NCBI GenBank assembly: GCA_902584685.1
Contig: CACIAP010000001.1
Location: 47,501-111,500 of the forward strand
Origin: an uncultured Pelagibacteraceae bacterium
Lineage (GTDB): Bacteria > Pseudomonadota > Alphaproteobacteria > Pelagibacterales > Pelagibacteraceae
Direction: 5' to 3'
DNA: 64,000 nt
Made by a program: the position numbers and the translations under genes. Under the pieces are notes generated by a model, which saw only the letters and a program-made list of their open reading frames with translations, ran no database searches and was not told where the DNA came from. Below, in pieces: positions 1-10,776 of this stretch. Position 1 is the stretch's first letter; each line of letters starts with the position of its first letter.

Positions 1-130
1 AGGGTTTCCCCATTCGGATATTTTCGGATCAAAACTTGCATACAGCTCCCCGAAACTTATCGCAGTATACCACGTCCTTCGTCGTCTTTTAGTGCCAAGG
101 CATCCGCCACACGCCCTTAAACGCTTGATT
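1..130 (-). rRNA. rrl: 23S ribosomal RNA, 5' end (partial)
   Basis: Read on the minus strand, the segment contains the conserved 23S opening GCGGATGCCTTGGCACTAAA followed by GACGAAGGACGTG. The 5' end is placed at about 130 by matching the spacing of the usual 23S start. The gene runs off the left edge, so only about 130 nt are present. It is the last visible gene of a 16S-Ile-Ala-23S operon. Confidence 0.93.
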
Positions 131-134
131 TATG

Positions 135-153
135 CACAGAAAAAAATTCTGTG
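135..153 (-). repeat. Spacer hairpin next to the 23S 5' end
   Basis: CACAGAA and TTCTGTG form a perfect 7-bp inverted repeat around a 5-nt A-run (plus strand), only 5 nt outside the inferred 23S start. It could be part of pre-23S maturation. This role is inferred from position alone. Confidence 0.5.
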
Positions 154-172
154 TTTGAATCAAATTTTGTTG

Positions 173-222
173 GAATGTTCATCTATTCGAACATTCATGA
201 TTGTTCATCTATTCGAACAATC
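173..222 (-). repeat. Two tandem ITS hairpins with identical loops
   Basis: Two 24-nt units (173-196 and 199-222) each form a perfect 8-bp stem on the minus strand with the same 8-nt loop GAATAGAT. The stems are GAATGTTC/GAACATTC and GATTGTTC/GAACAATC. They differ at one pair, and both strands change together, so pairing is kept. An 18-bp core repeats exactly with a 26-nt period. They lie in the tRNA-Ala to 23S spacer and probably act in pre-rRNA folding or processing. Confidence 0.7.
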
Positions 223-279
223 GGATATAGATATTGATAATAATTAAAAAATTTACTTGTAAAATAACTAGGTTTCTCA

Positions 280-355
280 TGGTGGAGGATAGCGGGATCG
301 AACCGCTGACCTCCTGAATGCAAATCAGGCGCTCTCCCAGCTGAGCTAATCCCCC
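280..355 (-). tRNA. tRNA-Ala (anticodon TGC)
   Basis: On the minus strand it reads GGGGGAT...ATCCTCC-A-CCA with complete cloverleaf pairing, anticodon loop TTTGCAT (anticodon TGC) and canonical D-loop GG and T-loop TTCGATC. CCA is encoded. It sits in the 16S-23S spacer, 9 nt from tRNA-Ile, the usual arrangement in bacterial rRNA operons. Confidence 0.97.
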
Positions 356-363
356 AGATATAT

Positions 364-440
364 TGGTGGGCCGAGATAGACTCGAACTATCGACCCCACC
401 CTTATCAAGGGTGTGCTCTAACCAACTGAGCTACCGGCCC
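364..440 (-). tRNA. tRNA-Ile (anticodon GAT)
   Basis: On the minus strand it reads GGGCCGG...TCGGCCC-A-CCA with anticodon stem-loop ACCCTTGATAAGGGT (anticodon GAT). The D-loop GG and T-loop TTCGAGT are canonical. CCA is encoded. It lies directly after the 16S gene in transcription order and before tRNA-Ala. Confidence 0.97.
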
Positions 441-472
441 TCATTGTTTTTAAGAGAAACACAAAAATTAAA

Positions 473-490
473 AAGAGAAGTGCGGACGGT
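473..490 (-). repeat. 3' arm of the 16S precursor processing stem
   Basis: AAGAGAAGTGCGGACGGT pairs, with a single mismatch or wobble, with ACCGTCCACACTTCTCTT at 2108-2125. The arms bracket the 16S gene about 55 and 85 nt outside its ends. This is the expected arrangement of the long RNase III stalk that releases pre-16S rRNA; the enzyme is assumed from the general rRNA pathway. Confidence 0.8.
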
Positions 491-546
491 CAACATTAAC
501 CTGTTAAATATTTAGAATAAAATTATTAAATTTTATTCATCCTTAG

Positions 547-2021
<1,475 letters not shown>

Positions 2022-2107
2022 AAAAACGGCGCACACTAGCTTCTATATAAATCTAAGAACAAATTTATATAATGTTGAAGTGTGTACGACAAATTTTGGT
2101 AACCTTA

Positions 2108-2125
2108 ACCGTCCACACTTCTCTT
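2108..2125 (-). repeat. 5' arm of the 16S precursor processing stem
   Basis: ACCGTCCACACTTCTCTT is the partner of the 473-490 element. Flanking bases extend the imperfect pairing on both sides. It lies in the 16S leader, upstream of the mature 5' end. Confidence 0.8.
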
Positions 2126-2201
2126 CTTAAAATCTTACTTTTTAAATAGCTAATTAGGTTTAACCCTAATAAACAACAATTTTTATTGTTTGGAGAGAAT
2201 G

Positions 2202-2229
2202 CTTATAGTACAAATCATTAGTAAATCAA
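2202..2229 (-). promoter_or_regulatory. Candidate rRNA operon promoter
   Basis: The minus strand has TTGATT, a 16-nt spacer and TATAAG, a reasonable sigma-70-type match, about 180 nt upstream of the mature 16S 5' end. It is the best match seen in the 2022-2320 gap, which otherwise holds the 16S leader, the processing-stem arm and a terminator-like hairpin. Confidence 0.45.
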
Positions 2230-2264
2230 GGTATTATCAAAGAAAATAGTGTAAAAAAGGCAAT

Positions 2265-2295
2265 AAAAACCTACTCTTTTTGAGCTGGTTTTTTT
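2265..2295. terminator. Terminator-like hairpin between rRNA promoter and M23 gene
   Basis: AAAAACC-ta-CTC-ttttt-GAG-ct-GGTTTTT forms a stem of two paired blocks followed by a T-run on the plus strand. The minus strand also gives a hairpin followed by TTTATT. It ends 25 bp before the M23 gene start. It could insulate the rRNA operon, attenuate the plus-strand gene, or both. Confidence 0.5.
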
Positions 2296-2320
2296 AAAGA
2301 CAATAAATTATAGAAATCTC

Positions 2321-3628
2321 ATGAAATTTATTCAACTTAAGGTTTTATCGTTCATTAGGAAAAATACTGAAGTGTTCCTTCTATTACTCCTACTAATAGT
2401 TTCGACACTTTTAATTCAAGTTTATAACTCTCAAAACAAAAAAGTTGATAATGAATATTTAAAAATTTTAAGGAATACTTACTTTAAAAAAACAATAAAT
2501 CATATCTTTTTTAATCTTACTCCTAGATACGAACAAATAGATTATTCTGTTAAAAGTGGACAAACTCTTAAAGACATTCTTAAAGAATTCTCAGTGAAAG
2601 ATGAGGAGATAAGAAAAATATTTGCGATTTTAAACAAAAGTGAAACTAGCAAAATCAGATCAAAACAAATTCTAAATATCGTACTTGATAACACAGATAA
2701 AAATAACAAAAAAATATTAAGCCTTTTAATACCTATTTCTAAAACAAGAAAAATACAAATAGTAAAAAATTTAGAGACAGATCAACTCAAAAAAGAAGAG
2801 ATTGTCACTAATCTAACGAAAAAACTTGTTTTAAAAGAAGGTGTTATAAGGTCAAGTCTTTATAAATCTGCTACAAAACAAAAAATAAGTCCTAATGTTA
2901 TAATAGAGTTTGCTAGACTGTATGGTTTTCAAGTAGATTTTCAAAGAGATATAAGAAAAAATGACTCATATCAAATTATCTACGAGACATTTATAGATGA
3001 AAATAATGAAGTTTTTAGCACTGGAGAAATAATTTATGCTAACCTAGTCTTAAGAGGTCAATCAAATCAATTATATTTTTATCCAGATAAAAAATTTTTT
3101 GGACACTATGATGAAAATGGAAAAAGCATTAAGAAAGCTTTAATGAAGACTCCAATAAATGGAGCCAGGTTGTCGTCTCCATTTGGAATGAGAAAACATC
3201 CTATTTTAGGATTTAATAAAATGCATAGAGGGACTGATTTTGCTGCACCGCTAGGAACACCTATTATGGCATCGGGTGATGGTATAATCATAAAAGCTGG
3301 TTGGTGTGGAGGCGGTGGTAATTGTGTAAAAATAAAACACAATACAACTTATCAAACAATTTATGCTCACATGTCTAAGTTTTCAAATCTCGCAGTTCCT
3401 GGATCTAGAGTAAAACAAGGTCAAATTATCGGTTTCGTTGGATCAACGGGAATGTCAACAGGTGCTCATTTACATTATGAAGTCATTGAGAATGGAAAGA
3501 AAATAAATTCACAAACACTAAAATTACCACCAGGTAAATCTCTCAAAGGACCAGTAAGAGAAGATTTTGAAATTGTTAGAATAAAAACAGATGTACTTAA
3601 GTCGGATTTGATTATTAAAATTAATTAA
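2321..3628 (+). CDS. M23 family metallopeptidase (murein endopeptidase)
   Basis: This is a predicted cell-wall hydrolase that cuts peptide cross-links in murein. Residues about 17-33 form one membrane segment (VFLLLLLLIVSTLLIQV). A LysM/OapA-like stretch (SVKSGQTLKDIL) follows at about 75-90. The C-terminal LytM domain has the zinc ligands in HRGTDFAAPLGTP (about residue 302) and AHLHYE (about 381-386). At 435 aa it fits membrane-anchored MepM-like proteins. It stands alone on the plus strand beside the rRNA operon. The precise bond cleaved cannot be told from sequence. Confidence 0.92.
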   Translation: MKFIQLKVLSFIRKNTEVFLLLLLLIVSTLLIQVYNSQNKKVDNEYLKILRNTYFKKTINHIFFNLTPRYEQIDYSVKSGQTLKDILKEFSVKDEEIRKIFAILNKSETSKIRSKQILNIVLDNTDKNNKKILSLLIPISKTRKIQIVKNLETDQLKKEEIVTNLTKKLVLKEGVIRSSLYKSATKQKISPNVIIEFARLYGFQVDFQRDIRKNDSYQIIYETFIDENNEVFSTGEIIYANLVLRGQSNQLYFYPDKKFFGHYDENGKSIKKALMKTPINGARLSSPFGMRKHPILGFNKMHRGTDFAAPLGTPIMASGDGIIIKAGWCGGGGNCVKIKHNTTYQTIYAHMSKFSNLAVPGSRVKQGQIIGFVGSTGMSTGAHLHYEVIENGKKINSQTLKLPPGKSLKGPVREDFEIVRIKTDVLKSDLIIKIN

Positions 3629-3634
3629 ATATAT

Positions 3635-3928
3635 TTAGGAAACGTCTTTTTCTTTTTTCTCTAAAGAAACTCTTAAAAAGTGGTCAGCATATTGAAAATA
3701 ATTTTCTGACAATATTTTGTCACCATTTGATAAAGCTTCTCTAGCAAGGTCATTATACTTGGAAATTAGTTTTTGAACATTTCCATTGCCTCTATTTATA
3801 CTCCGCCTAAAAGAATTATCATTATTTACAAAATTGCTGTTTAATCTATCCACATCTGAACTTCTTTTAAATAGTCTGTCAGAGTGATTTCTTCTATTTC
3901 TTTTTAAGTTGTTTTTAAATTGTCTCAT
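3635..3928 (-). CDS. DUF4167 domain protein
   Basis: A small (97 aa), strongly basic protein. The N-terminal half is rich in Arg and Asn (RQFKNNLKRNRRN), typical of nucleic-acid-binding tails. The C-terminal part (KYNDLAREALSNGDKILSENYFQYADHFLR) matches the conserved DUF4167 helix pair. In alphaproteobacteria this family sits directly downstream of prmC, as here (10-bp gap). The function is unknown; a ribosome- or RNA-related role is only suggested by composition and neighbours. Confidence 0.85.
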   Translation of the reverse strand: MRQFKNNLKRNRRNHSDRLFKRSSDVDRLNSNFVNNDNSFRRSINRGNGNVQKLISKYNDLAREALSNGDKILSENYFQYADHFLRVSLEKKEKDVS

Positions 3929-3938
3929 TTATAATTTT

Positions 3939-4778
3939 TTAATTTATTTTTGTAGATACTACGCATCTAGTGTTATTTCCATAGTCTTTGATAATATTAT
4001 TAATAAAAAATTTTTTTTCTTTTAAGAATTTAGTCACTTTGTATTTCTGATCATGTCCAATTTCAAGGATAAGTTTACCATTAGTTTTTAATAAATATTT
4101 TGATTTTGAAATAACTTTTTTAATTATTTCTAAACCATCTAATCCACCATCTAAAGCAATTTTTGGTTCATAATTAATTGAGTCCAGATATTTTATTTTA
4201 TGTTTAATAATATATGGAGGATTACTTATAATTAAATCATATTTATCGTTGTAAAAATTGTCAACATCTCTTTTGTAAAATTTAATTCTATTTGATAATT
4301 GATGTAATTTTGCATTAGTTTTGGCTAATTTTATAGCCTTTTTAGATGGATCTATTGCATCAAATTTACAAAATGGTCTTTCTTTTAAGATAGATATTGA
4401 TAAACATCCTGAACCTACACCAACATCTAGAATTCTTTTACCCTGATCTTTTTTTATTAATCTTAATGTTTGCTCCACCAAGTGTTCTGAGTCTGGACGT
4501 GGAATCAGAACATTTTTATCTGCTATAAACTTATCTCTCCAAAAATCTTTATTGTTTATTATATAAGCAATTGGTTCATTTTTTCTTCTTCTATAAATAA
4601 GATTAAAAAATTCTTCCTTTTCCTCTTTTTTTATATTTCTTTCTAAATTTAGAAGAACTTCTTCTCTTGATATATTAAGGGTTTGTGACATTAAAATTTC
4701 ACAGTCAATTTTATAAGAAGATATGTTATTTTTTTTAAGTATTTCACCACCATCTTTTAAACTGTTTATAATTTTCAT
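3939..4778 (-). CDS. prmC: Peptide chain release factor N5-glutamine methyltransferase
   Basis: Methylates the glutamine of the GGQ motif in release factors, using S-adenosylmethionine. The SAM-binding motif [15 protein letters not shown] is near residue 115 and the catalytic NPPY tetrad is near 187 (SNPPYI). Its 279 aa are normal for the family. The start overlaps the prfA stop by 4 bp (ATGA), so enzyme and substrate gene are translationally coupled. The N-terminal helical domain, which contacts the release factor, is present. Confidence 0.97.
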   Translation of the reverse strand: MKIINSLKDGGEILKKNNISSYKIDCEILMSQTLNISREEVLLNLERNIKKEEKEEFFNLIYRRRKNEPIAYIINNKDFWRDKFIADKNVLIPRPDSEHLVEQTLRLIKKDQGKRILDVGVGSGCLSISILKERPFCKFDAIDPSKKAIKLAKTNAKLHQLSNRIKFYKRDVDNFYNDKYDLIISNPPYIIKHKIKYLDSINYEPKIALDGGLDGLEIIKKVISKSKYLLKTNGKLILEIGHDQKYKVTKFLKEKKFFINNIIKDYGNNTRCVVSTKIN

Positions 4779-5848
4779 GATATTTTTTTTAACTCTTCCT
4801 CCTGGGCTTGTAGGCTTAAATTATCAATCATTTCATCAAAAATTTCTCCTTCCATAAACTCTTCAAGTTTGTGCAATGTTAAATTGATCCTATGGTCTGT
4901 GACCCTGCCTTGAGGAAAATTGTATGTCCTTATTCTTTCAGATCTATCACCTGATCCAATTTTACTTTTACGATCTTTTGCTCTTTCCTCATCTCTTTTA
5001 TTTCTTTCAAACTCATAAATTCTTGATCTTAAAATCTTAAGACCCTTTTCTTTATTTCTAATTTGAGATTTTTCATCTTGTTGACTAACAACAATTCCAG
5101 TGGGAATATGAGTAATTCTAACAGCTGAGTCTGTAGTATTAACACTTTGTCCTCCAGGACCACTGCTTCTAAATACATCAATTCTTAAATCTTTTTCCTC
5201 TATCTTAATATCTACCTCCTCTGCTTCTGGTAATACCGCAACTGTAGCTGCTGATGTGTGAACTCTACCTTGTGTTTCAGTGTCAGGAACACGTTGAACT
5301 CTATGAACGCCACTCTCATATTTTAATGAAGAATATATATTTCTTCCTTTTATTGAGGCAATTACTTCTTTTAATCCACCTGCATCACTTTTTGATATAC
5401 TAATTATTTCCAAAGACCATTTTTTCTTTTGGCTTACCTTTTCATACATTTTAAAGAGGTCCGATGCAAACAAACTCGCTTCTAATCCACCTGTACCTGC
5501 TCGTATTTCTATAATTGCATTTTTTGTATCTGCCTCATCTCTTGGTAACAAAAATAATTTAAGTTTACTCTCGTTTTTGCCTTTTTTAACTTCAAGCTCA
5601 TTAAGTTCAATCTTGGCTAATTCTATCATTTCTTTATCGTTGTTTTCGTCGCCAATAATTTTTTTAAGATCATCCCTAGTTTTATCAAACGTTAGATAGT
5701 CCTTCGCGTGACTAATTACTGCGTTTAATTCTGAATATTCTTTTGATTTAGATGCAAATAATTTTTTTTCGATAGCTCCAGAGGATAATTCCTTTTCAAG
5801 AATCTCATGTTTTTTTATTATCTCCCTTACCTTATCAACTGGTATCAT
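4775..5848 (-). CDS. prfA: Peptide chain release factor 1
   Basis: Recognises UAA/UAG stop codons in the ribosomal A site and triggers peptide release. The GGQ loop is intact ([17 protein letters not shown], about residue 231). The codon-recognition motif region contains [20 protein letters not shown]. Length (357 aa) is standard. It shares a 1-bp overlap with ispG upstream and 4 bp with prmC downstream, forming part of a lysC-ispG-prfA-prmC-DUF4167 run. Confidence 0.98.
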   Translation of the reverse strand: MIPVDKVREIIKKHEILEKELSSGAIEKKLFASKSKEYSELNAVISHAKDYLTFDKTRDDLKKIIGDENNDKEMIELAKIELNELEVKKGKNESKLKLFLLPRDEADTKNAIIEIRAGTGGLEASLFASDLFKMYEKVSQKKKWSLEIISISKSDAGGLKEVIASIKGRNIYSSLKYESGVHRVQRVPDTETQGRVHTSAATVAVLPEAEEVDIKIEEKDLRIDVFRSSGPGGQSVNTTDSAVRITHIPTGIVVSQQDEKSQIRNKEKGLKILRSRIYEFERNKRDEERAKDRKSKIGSGDRSERIRTYNFPQGRVTDHRINLTLHKLEEFMEGEIFDEMIDNLSLQAQEEELKKIS

Positions 5849-6948
5849 TAAATTTTATTTTTGATGTCTTTTTCTTTTTTCTCTACCAATGCTACAACTT
5901 TGGAAATTATCTCATCATTTTTTAGTTTTTCTTTTTGAACACCATTTAGATATAACATATTGCTATCCTGGCCCCCTCCTGTAATACCAATATCAGTTGA
6001 AGCTGCTTCCCCTGGACCATTAACAACACATCCAATTATTGATAAAGTTAAAGGTGTTTTAATATGGGATAACTTTTCCTCCAGTTTTTTTACTACATCA
6101 ATTACTTCAAAACCTTGGCGAGCACATGAGGGGCATGAAATGATTTTTACACCTCTATTTCTTAAGTTTAGAGATTTTAAAATTTCATTACCTATTTTGA
6201 TTTCTTTAATAGGATCATCTGATAAAGAAACCCTGATTGTGTCGCCAATTCCCTCCATCAAAAGCGAACCTAAACCTATCGAGGTTTTTACACTTCCTGG
6301 CACAAAGCTGCCTGATTCTGTAACACCTAGGTGCAAAGGATAATCTGTTTTGGATGCAAGAAGTCTGTACGACGCTACTGATAAAAATACATCCGATGAT
6401 TTTACACTAACCTTAAAGTTATAAAAATCTTCATCCTCTATAAGCTGGATATTCCTCATCGCACTTTCTACTAAAGCTTCTGGACAGGGTCCTTTATATT
6501 TTTCTAAAATATCTTTTTCTAAAGAACCAGCATTAACTCCAATCCTTAATGCACAATCATAATCTTTAGCTGCTGCTATCACTTGTTTAATTTTTTCTTT
6601 TTGACCAATATTACCTGGATTTATCCTCAAACATTTTGCCCCACTTTTAGCTGCCTCTATAGCTCTTTTGAAGTGAAAATGAATATCTGCAATAATTGGA
6701 ACTTTGCTATTTTTTACTATCTCTTTTAAAGAATTTGTTGACTCCTCGTCTGGACATGAAACTCTTACAAGTTCAGCACCTTCTTCAGCACAATCATTAA
6801 TTTGTTTAATTGTTTCTTTAACATTAGTTGTTAAAGTATTTGTCATTGACTGAACTGAGATAGGGTTATCCCCGCCAATTTTTACATCACCAACGTTTAT
6901 TTCTTTTGTTTTTTTTCTTTTGATATCTCTAAATTCTTTATATCTCAT
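5848..6948 (-). CDS. ispG: (E)-4-hydroxy-3-methylbut-2-enyl-diphosphate synthase
   Basis: The penultimate step of the MEP isoprenoid pathway, converting MEcPP to HMBPP with a 4Fe-4S cluster. Cluster ligands are visible in SCPSCARQ (about 272) and [11 protein letters not shown] (about 307). The N-terminal TIM-barrel motif [14 protein letters not shown] is clear. Its 366 aa fit the short bacterial form. It overlaps lysC by 4 bp and prfA by 1 bp. Confidence 0.97.
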   Translation of the reverse strand: MRYKEFRDIKRKKTKEINVGDVKIGGDNPISVQSMTNTLTTNVKETIKQINDCAEEGAELVRVSCPDEESTNSLKEIVKNSKVPIIADIHFHFKRAIEAAKSGAKCLRINPGNIGQKEKIKQVIAAAKDYDCALRIGVNAGSLEKDILEKYKGPCPEALVESAMRNIQLIEDEDFYNFKVSVKSSDVFLSVASYRLLASKTDYPLHLGVTESGSFVPGSVKTSIGLGSLLMEGIGDTIRVSLSDDPIKEIKIGNEILKSLNLRNRGVKIISCPSCARQGFEVIDVVKKLEEKLSHIKTPLTLSIIGCVVNGPGEAASTDIGITGGGQDSNMLYLNGVQKEKLKNDEIISKVVALVEKKEKDIKNKI

Positions 6949-8159
6949 CTATTTAAACTAAATTCTTTATGTAATAATTCAACTGATTTTTTTAAATTTT
7001 TACTTTGAATTAAAACAGATATTTTTATTTCAGAAGTAGAAATAACAAGAATATTTATTTTTTTATTCGCTAATGCATGGAACATTCGATAAGTTACCCC
7101 TGGTGTTGTGATCATTCCAACGCCCACAATAGAAACTTTTGCAACGTTTTTATCTACAATCAGCTTCTTAAATTTAATTTTTCTATTTTTAGAAATAAGT
7201 CTTTTAGTTTTTAAAAGATCATCAGATTTAATGGTAAAAGTTAAATCAGTTTCTTTACCATCTGAAGAAATATTTTGAACAACCATATCAACATTTATAG
7301 AATTTTTGTATAGTGGCTCAAATATTGCTGCAGCTACACCTGGTTTGTCCTTTACACCAAGAAGACTTACTTTCGCATCATTTTTAGTAAAAGATACACC
7401 TCTAATTATATTTGTGTCTTTAATCTTTTTTCTACCAATTATTTGCGTGCCTGTTTTATTTGTAAATGATGATTTTACATCAATTTTTACTTTATTTAAT
7501 TTTGCATCCTGAATTGAAGCTGGCTGCATTACTTTTGCGCCAAGCGAGGACATTTCGAGCATCTCTTCATAAGATAATGCTTTTATTTTTTTTGCCTTTT
7601 TCGTTAAATTAGGATCAGTCGTATACACACCATCAACATCAGTATAAATTATACATCTTTTGGCTTTAAAAAATTTAGCAAACATAATTGCACTTGCATC
7701 ACTGCCACCTCTTTCTAAAGTTGTAAGTCTGCTTTCTTTATTTAAACCCTGAAAACCAGTTATTATTGGGGTTCCACCTTTTTTTAAATATCTATTTAAC
7801 TGGTCTGTTCCAATCTTTATAATTCTTGCAGCACTATAATTACCTCTTGTTATAATAGGTATCTGCCATGACATCCAAGATCTTGAATTAAAACCTAAGT
7901 CGCATAACTTTCCAGCTATTAAAGCACTAGCCATTTGTTCACCAGTTGATAACAGCACATCTCTCTCAGAGTTTGGAAAATTTTTAGAAATTTTTTCAGA
8001 TTTTTTTATTAGTTCATTTGTAACGCCACTCATTGCTGAAGTTACAACAATAACTTTGTATTTTTTTTTTATATAAGAAACTATTATTTTAGATATTTTT
8101 ACAATTCTGTCTAACGTACCAACTGATGTTCCGCCAAATTTTAAAACAATTATTTTCAT
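6945..8159 (-). CDS. lysC: Aspartate kinase
   Basis: Phosphorylates L-aspartate, the first step towards lysine, threonine, methionine and diaminopimelate. The kinase signature KFGGTSVGT is at the N-terminus and [12 protein letters not shown] near residue 147. Two C-terminal ACT domains ([22 protein letters not shown] and [22 protein letters not shown]) imply feedback control by amino acids. The length of 404 aa is normal. It is the first gene of the leftward operon, with dapD/dapE elsewhere in the window supplying later lysine-pathway steps. Confidence 0.97.
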   Translation of the reverse strand: MKIIVLKFGGTSVGTLDRIVKISKIIVSYIKKKYKVIVVTSAMSGVTNELIKKSEKISKNFPNSERDVLLSTGEQMASALIAGKLCDLGFNSRSWMSWQIPIITRGNYSAARIIKIGTDQLNRYLKKGGTPIITGFQGLNKESRLTTLERGGSDASAIMFAKFFKAKRCIIYTDVDGVYTTDPNLTKKAKKIKALSYEEMLEMSSLGAKVMQPASIQDAKLNKVKIDVKSSFTNKTGTQIIGRKKIKDTNIIRGVSFTKNDAKVSLLGVKDKPGVAAAIFEPLYKNSINVDMVVQNISSDGKETDLTFTIKSDDLLKTKRLISKNRKIKFKKLIVDKNVAKVSIVGVGMITTPGVTYRMFHALANKKINILVISTSEIKISVLIQSKNLKKSVELLHKEFSLNR

Positions 8160-8185
8160 TGATATTTTGTATTTAAATTTTTATA

Positions 8186-8206
8186 TTTAGATAAAATACA
8201 TCTAAA
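8186..8206. promoter_or_regulatory. Inverted repeat between divergent lysC and ubiG
   Basis: TTTAGAT-aaaatac-ATCTAAA is a perfect 7-bp inverted repeat centred in the 65-bp gap between the divergent lysC and ubiG starts. It may be an operator or a promoter-overlapping element. No regulator can be named. Confidence 0.3.
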
Positions 8207-8224
8207 TTGTAAAGTCAACAACCA

Positions 8225-8953
8225 ATGAAAAAAGATACTATTAATAAAAAGGAAATTGATAAATTTTCAAAGTTAGCTGATGAATGGTGGGATCCCGAGG
8301 GTAAGTTTAAACCATTGCATAATTTTAATCCGGTAAGACTAAAATATATAAAAGACACAATTACTAAAAAATTTGGAAATAAATCAGAAAAATTACCTTT
8401 AAAAGATATTAAGATATTAGATATTGGATGTGGTGGAGGTCTTTTAAGTGAACCTCTTTCAAGATTGGGCGCAACCGTTACAGGTATAGATGCCTCGGAC
8501 AGAAACATCAAAATTGCTAAAATGCATTTAAAAAAAAGTAAATTAGATATTAACTATTACTGTTCATCTCCAGAGAGTTTTGAAGCTAAGGAAAAATTTG
8601 ATGTAGTGTTAAATATGGAGATAGTTGAACACGTAGATAATGTTGATTTTTTTTTATTGAAAAGCTCAGAACTTTTGAAAAAAGATGGTTTAATGTTCAT
8701 TGCAACTTTAAATAAAACACTAAAGTCTTATGTCTTCGCAATTATAGGAGCTGAATATATCTTAAAATGGCTTCCAATAGGTACACATGATTGGAATAAA
8801 TTTTTAAAACCTGAAGATTTAATCAATATTTGTAAAAATAATTCATTAAATTTAAATAACTTAATTGGTGTAAAGTTCGACATTTTGAAAAATGAATGGA
8901 TTGTATCTAATGATAAATCTATAAACTATCTCGCGCAATTTTCTAAAACTTAA
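8225..8953 (+). CDS. ubiG: Ubiquinone biosynthesis O-methyltransferase
   Basis: SAM-dependent methyltransferase performing the two O-methylations of ubiquinone synthesis. Class I motif ILDIGCGGGLLSEPLSRLGA is near residue 62. The N-terminal EIDKFSKLADEWWDPEGKFKPLHNFNPVRLKYI is the characteristic UbiG substrate region, and NMEIVEHV is the post-motif. Length (242 aa) matches the family. The 3' end overlaps the convergent DUF1178 gene by 4 bp. Confidence 0.97.
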   Translation: MKKDTINKKEIDKFSKLADEWWDPEGKFKPLHNFNPVRLKYIKDTITKKFGNKSEKLPLKDIKILDIGCGGGLLSEPLSRLGATVTGIDASDRNIKIAKMHLKKSKLDINYYCSSPESFEAKEKFDVVLNMEIVEHVDNVDFFLLKSSELLKKDGLMFIATLNKTLKSYVFAIIGAEYILKWLPIGTHDWNKFLKPEDLINICKNNSLNLNNLIGVKFDILKNEWIVSNDKSINYLAQFSKT

Positions 8954-9372
8954 TTTTCTTTATCTTCTAACCAAGGAAACTCCTCAGTTTTAATACCCTC
9001 TTGTTTGAGATCTTCTATTTCCTCTCGCGAAGCTTTTCCATAAATTGCTTTATTCTTTTTTTTTGGGTCATAATGGATTGACCTAGCCTCATGGGCAAAA
9101 TTTTCTCCAACGTATTTAAAGTTATTCTTTATGAACTTTTTAAATTCTCTTAGCTTTGATTTAATCTCCTTAATTTTATTTATTTCTTTACTCTTCAATT
9201 CTGAATTACTTAATATATTTGGTGCCATCAAAGCTTTTTCTATTTTACGAGAATCACAAATATGACAGCTCAAATATTTTCTCTTCTTGAGTTTTTCGTA
9301 TTCTTTAGAACTAGAAAACCAGCTATCAAAAATGTTATTACAATCCTTACAAACTAATTTATATTTGATCAT
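8950..9372 (-). CDS. DUF1178 family protein
   Basis: A 140-aa protein with an N-terminal zinc-ribbon-like pattern: CKDCNNIFDSWF followed by CHICDSRKI. The conserved mid-region FKYVGENFAHEARSIHYDPKKKNKAIYGKAS and an acidic C-terminus match DUF1178. The family is widespread in alphaproteobacteria; no biochemical role is established that I know of. It is convergent with ubiG and lies 37 bp downstream of argJ, so it may be co-transcribed with argJ. Confidence 0.88.
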   Translation of the reverse strand: MIKYKLVCKDCNNIFDSWFSSSKEYEKLKKRKYLSCHICDSRKIEKALMAPNILSNSELKSKEINKIKEIKSKLREFKKFIKNNFKYVGENFAHEARSIHYDPKKKNKAIYGKASREEIEDLKQEGIKTEEFPWLEDKEN

Positions 9373-9409
9373 GCACTACAGGTAATAATACTTTACTCTT
9401 TTTCAACCC

Positions 9410-10711
9410 TTAACTTCTATAATCCGAATTGATAGATATATACTTTTGGGTGAAGTCCATCGTGTAACAAGTAAAACTTTTATTGCCGTTATTAATCTCA
9501 ATTGTGATTTCTAAATTAGATTGCTTCATATAATCTGCAACATCTTTTTCAATATAATTTTTATTTAGTTGTCCTTTGTCCAAAATTTTGTACTCTCCTA
9601 TAAATAAATTTACTCGATCTATTTCAAACTCCACACCCGCTTTTCCAGCCGCCATTAATATTCTTCCCCAGTTTGGATCCTCTCCTGAAATAGCTGTTTT
9701 TACTAATGGCGAGTTAGCAATCGAAAATGATATTTTTTTTGCATCGCTTTCATTAGAACACTTCAAAGAATTAATCTTTATAAACTTTGAGGCACCTTCG
9801 CCATCACTCACAACCCTTTTTGCTAAGTTTAACAAAACACTATTTAGAGCTAAATCAAAATCTTTAAGTTTTATATCGTTTACATTGTTAACAGATTTAT
9901 TTTTTGCTTTTCCTGTTGAAAAAATTGTTACCATATCATTTGTGCTGGTATCACCATCGCAACTAATTGCATTGAAAGTGTTTTGAACATTTTTTTTCAA
10001 TATCTTTTTTAATATATTTGAAGAAAGATCTGCATCTGTGAATATATATGCTAAGGTTGTCCCCATATTTGGAAAAATCATTCCAGATCCTTTTGCAAGA
10101 CCATAAATTTTAACTTTTGTATTTCCAATGTTACATTCTTCCATAGCAAGTTTTGGTTTTAAATCAGTAGTTAAAATACCCATAGCAGCTTTTATCCATA
10201 GATACTTGTTTTGAGTATACTTAATCTTGTCTACCAAATTTTTAATTGAAGACTTAATCTTTTCTTTTGGAAAGATTTCTCCTATTGTGCCAGTGCAACC
10301 AAATAAAATCTCGTTTGATTTAATTTTTTTTGGATGATCTTCATCCTCTTTTTGTTTCTTTGTCAGATTTGTTGATATTTCCTCTGAGATTTCCTCAAGA
10401 GCTTCGTACCCTTTTTTTCCTGTAAGTGCGTTTGCATTTCTTGTGTTAACTAAAAGAGCACGAATTTTTTTTGTTTTTATTTTTTTGTTCCACTTAATAT
10501 TTTCAGAAATTACCTGTGATTGAGTATAAACCGATGCGTGTTCGGCACCATGTCTGAAATAAAAAAGAACCAAATCATCTCTATCATTATTATATAAATA
10601 AGCTGAAGTCGTAGATACTGAGACACCATCAATGTGGTCTAAGTCCTGGAAGTCAGCCATTTTCGACTTTTCTTTTTTAGATAATAAGAAATTGCTTAAA
10701 TTTAGAGGCAT
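9410..10711 (-). CDS. argJ: Glutamate N-acetyltransferase / amino-acid acetyltransferase
   Basis: Transfers acetyl from N-acetylornithine to glutamate, recycling acetyl groups in arginine synthesis. The precursor cleaves itself before a Thr. Here the site reads KGSGMIFPNMGTTLAY, with Gly-Thr (T218) where Ala-Thr is usual. CTGTIGE and the C-terminal SGEDPNWGRILMAAGKAG are clear family motifs. It is 433 aa, slightly longer than usual, and the first 50 residues are less conserved. argF, argD and argB elsewhere in the window belong to the same pathway. Confidence 0.94.
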   Translation of the reverse strand: MPLNLSNFLLSKKEKSKMADFQDLDHIDGVSVSTTSAYLYNNDRDDLVLFYFRHGAEHASVYTQSQVISENIKWNKKIKTKKIRALLVNTRNANALTGKKGYEALEEISEEISTNLTKKQKEDEDHPKKIKSNEILFGCTGTIGEIFPKEKIKSSIKNLVDKIKYTQNKYLWIKAAMGILTTDLKPKLAMEECNIGNTKVKIYGLAKGSGMIFPNMGTTLAYIFTDADLSSNILKKILKKNVQNTFNAISCDGDTSTNDMVTIFSTGKAKNKSVNNVNDIKLKDFDLALNSVLLNLAKRVVSDGEGASKFIKINSLKCSNESDAKKISFSIANSPLVKTAISGEDPNWGRILMAAGKAGVEFEIDRVNLFIGEYKILDKGQLNKNYIEKDVADYMKQSNLEITIEINNGNKSFTCYTMDFTQKYISINSDYRS

Positions 10712-10776
10712 TCTATTTAAAAAAATTAATTTATAACTATATAATGGATAAATAATTAATTATATATCAAAAAAAA

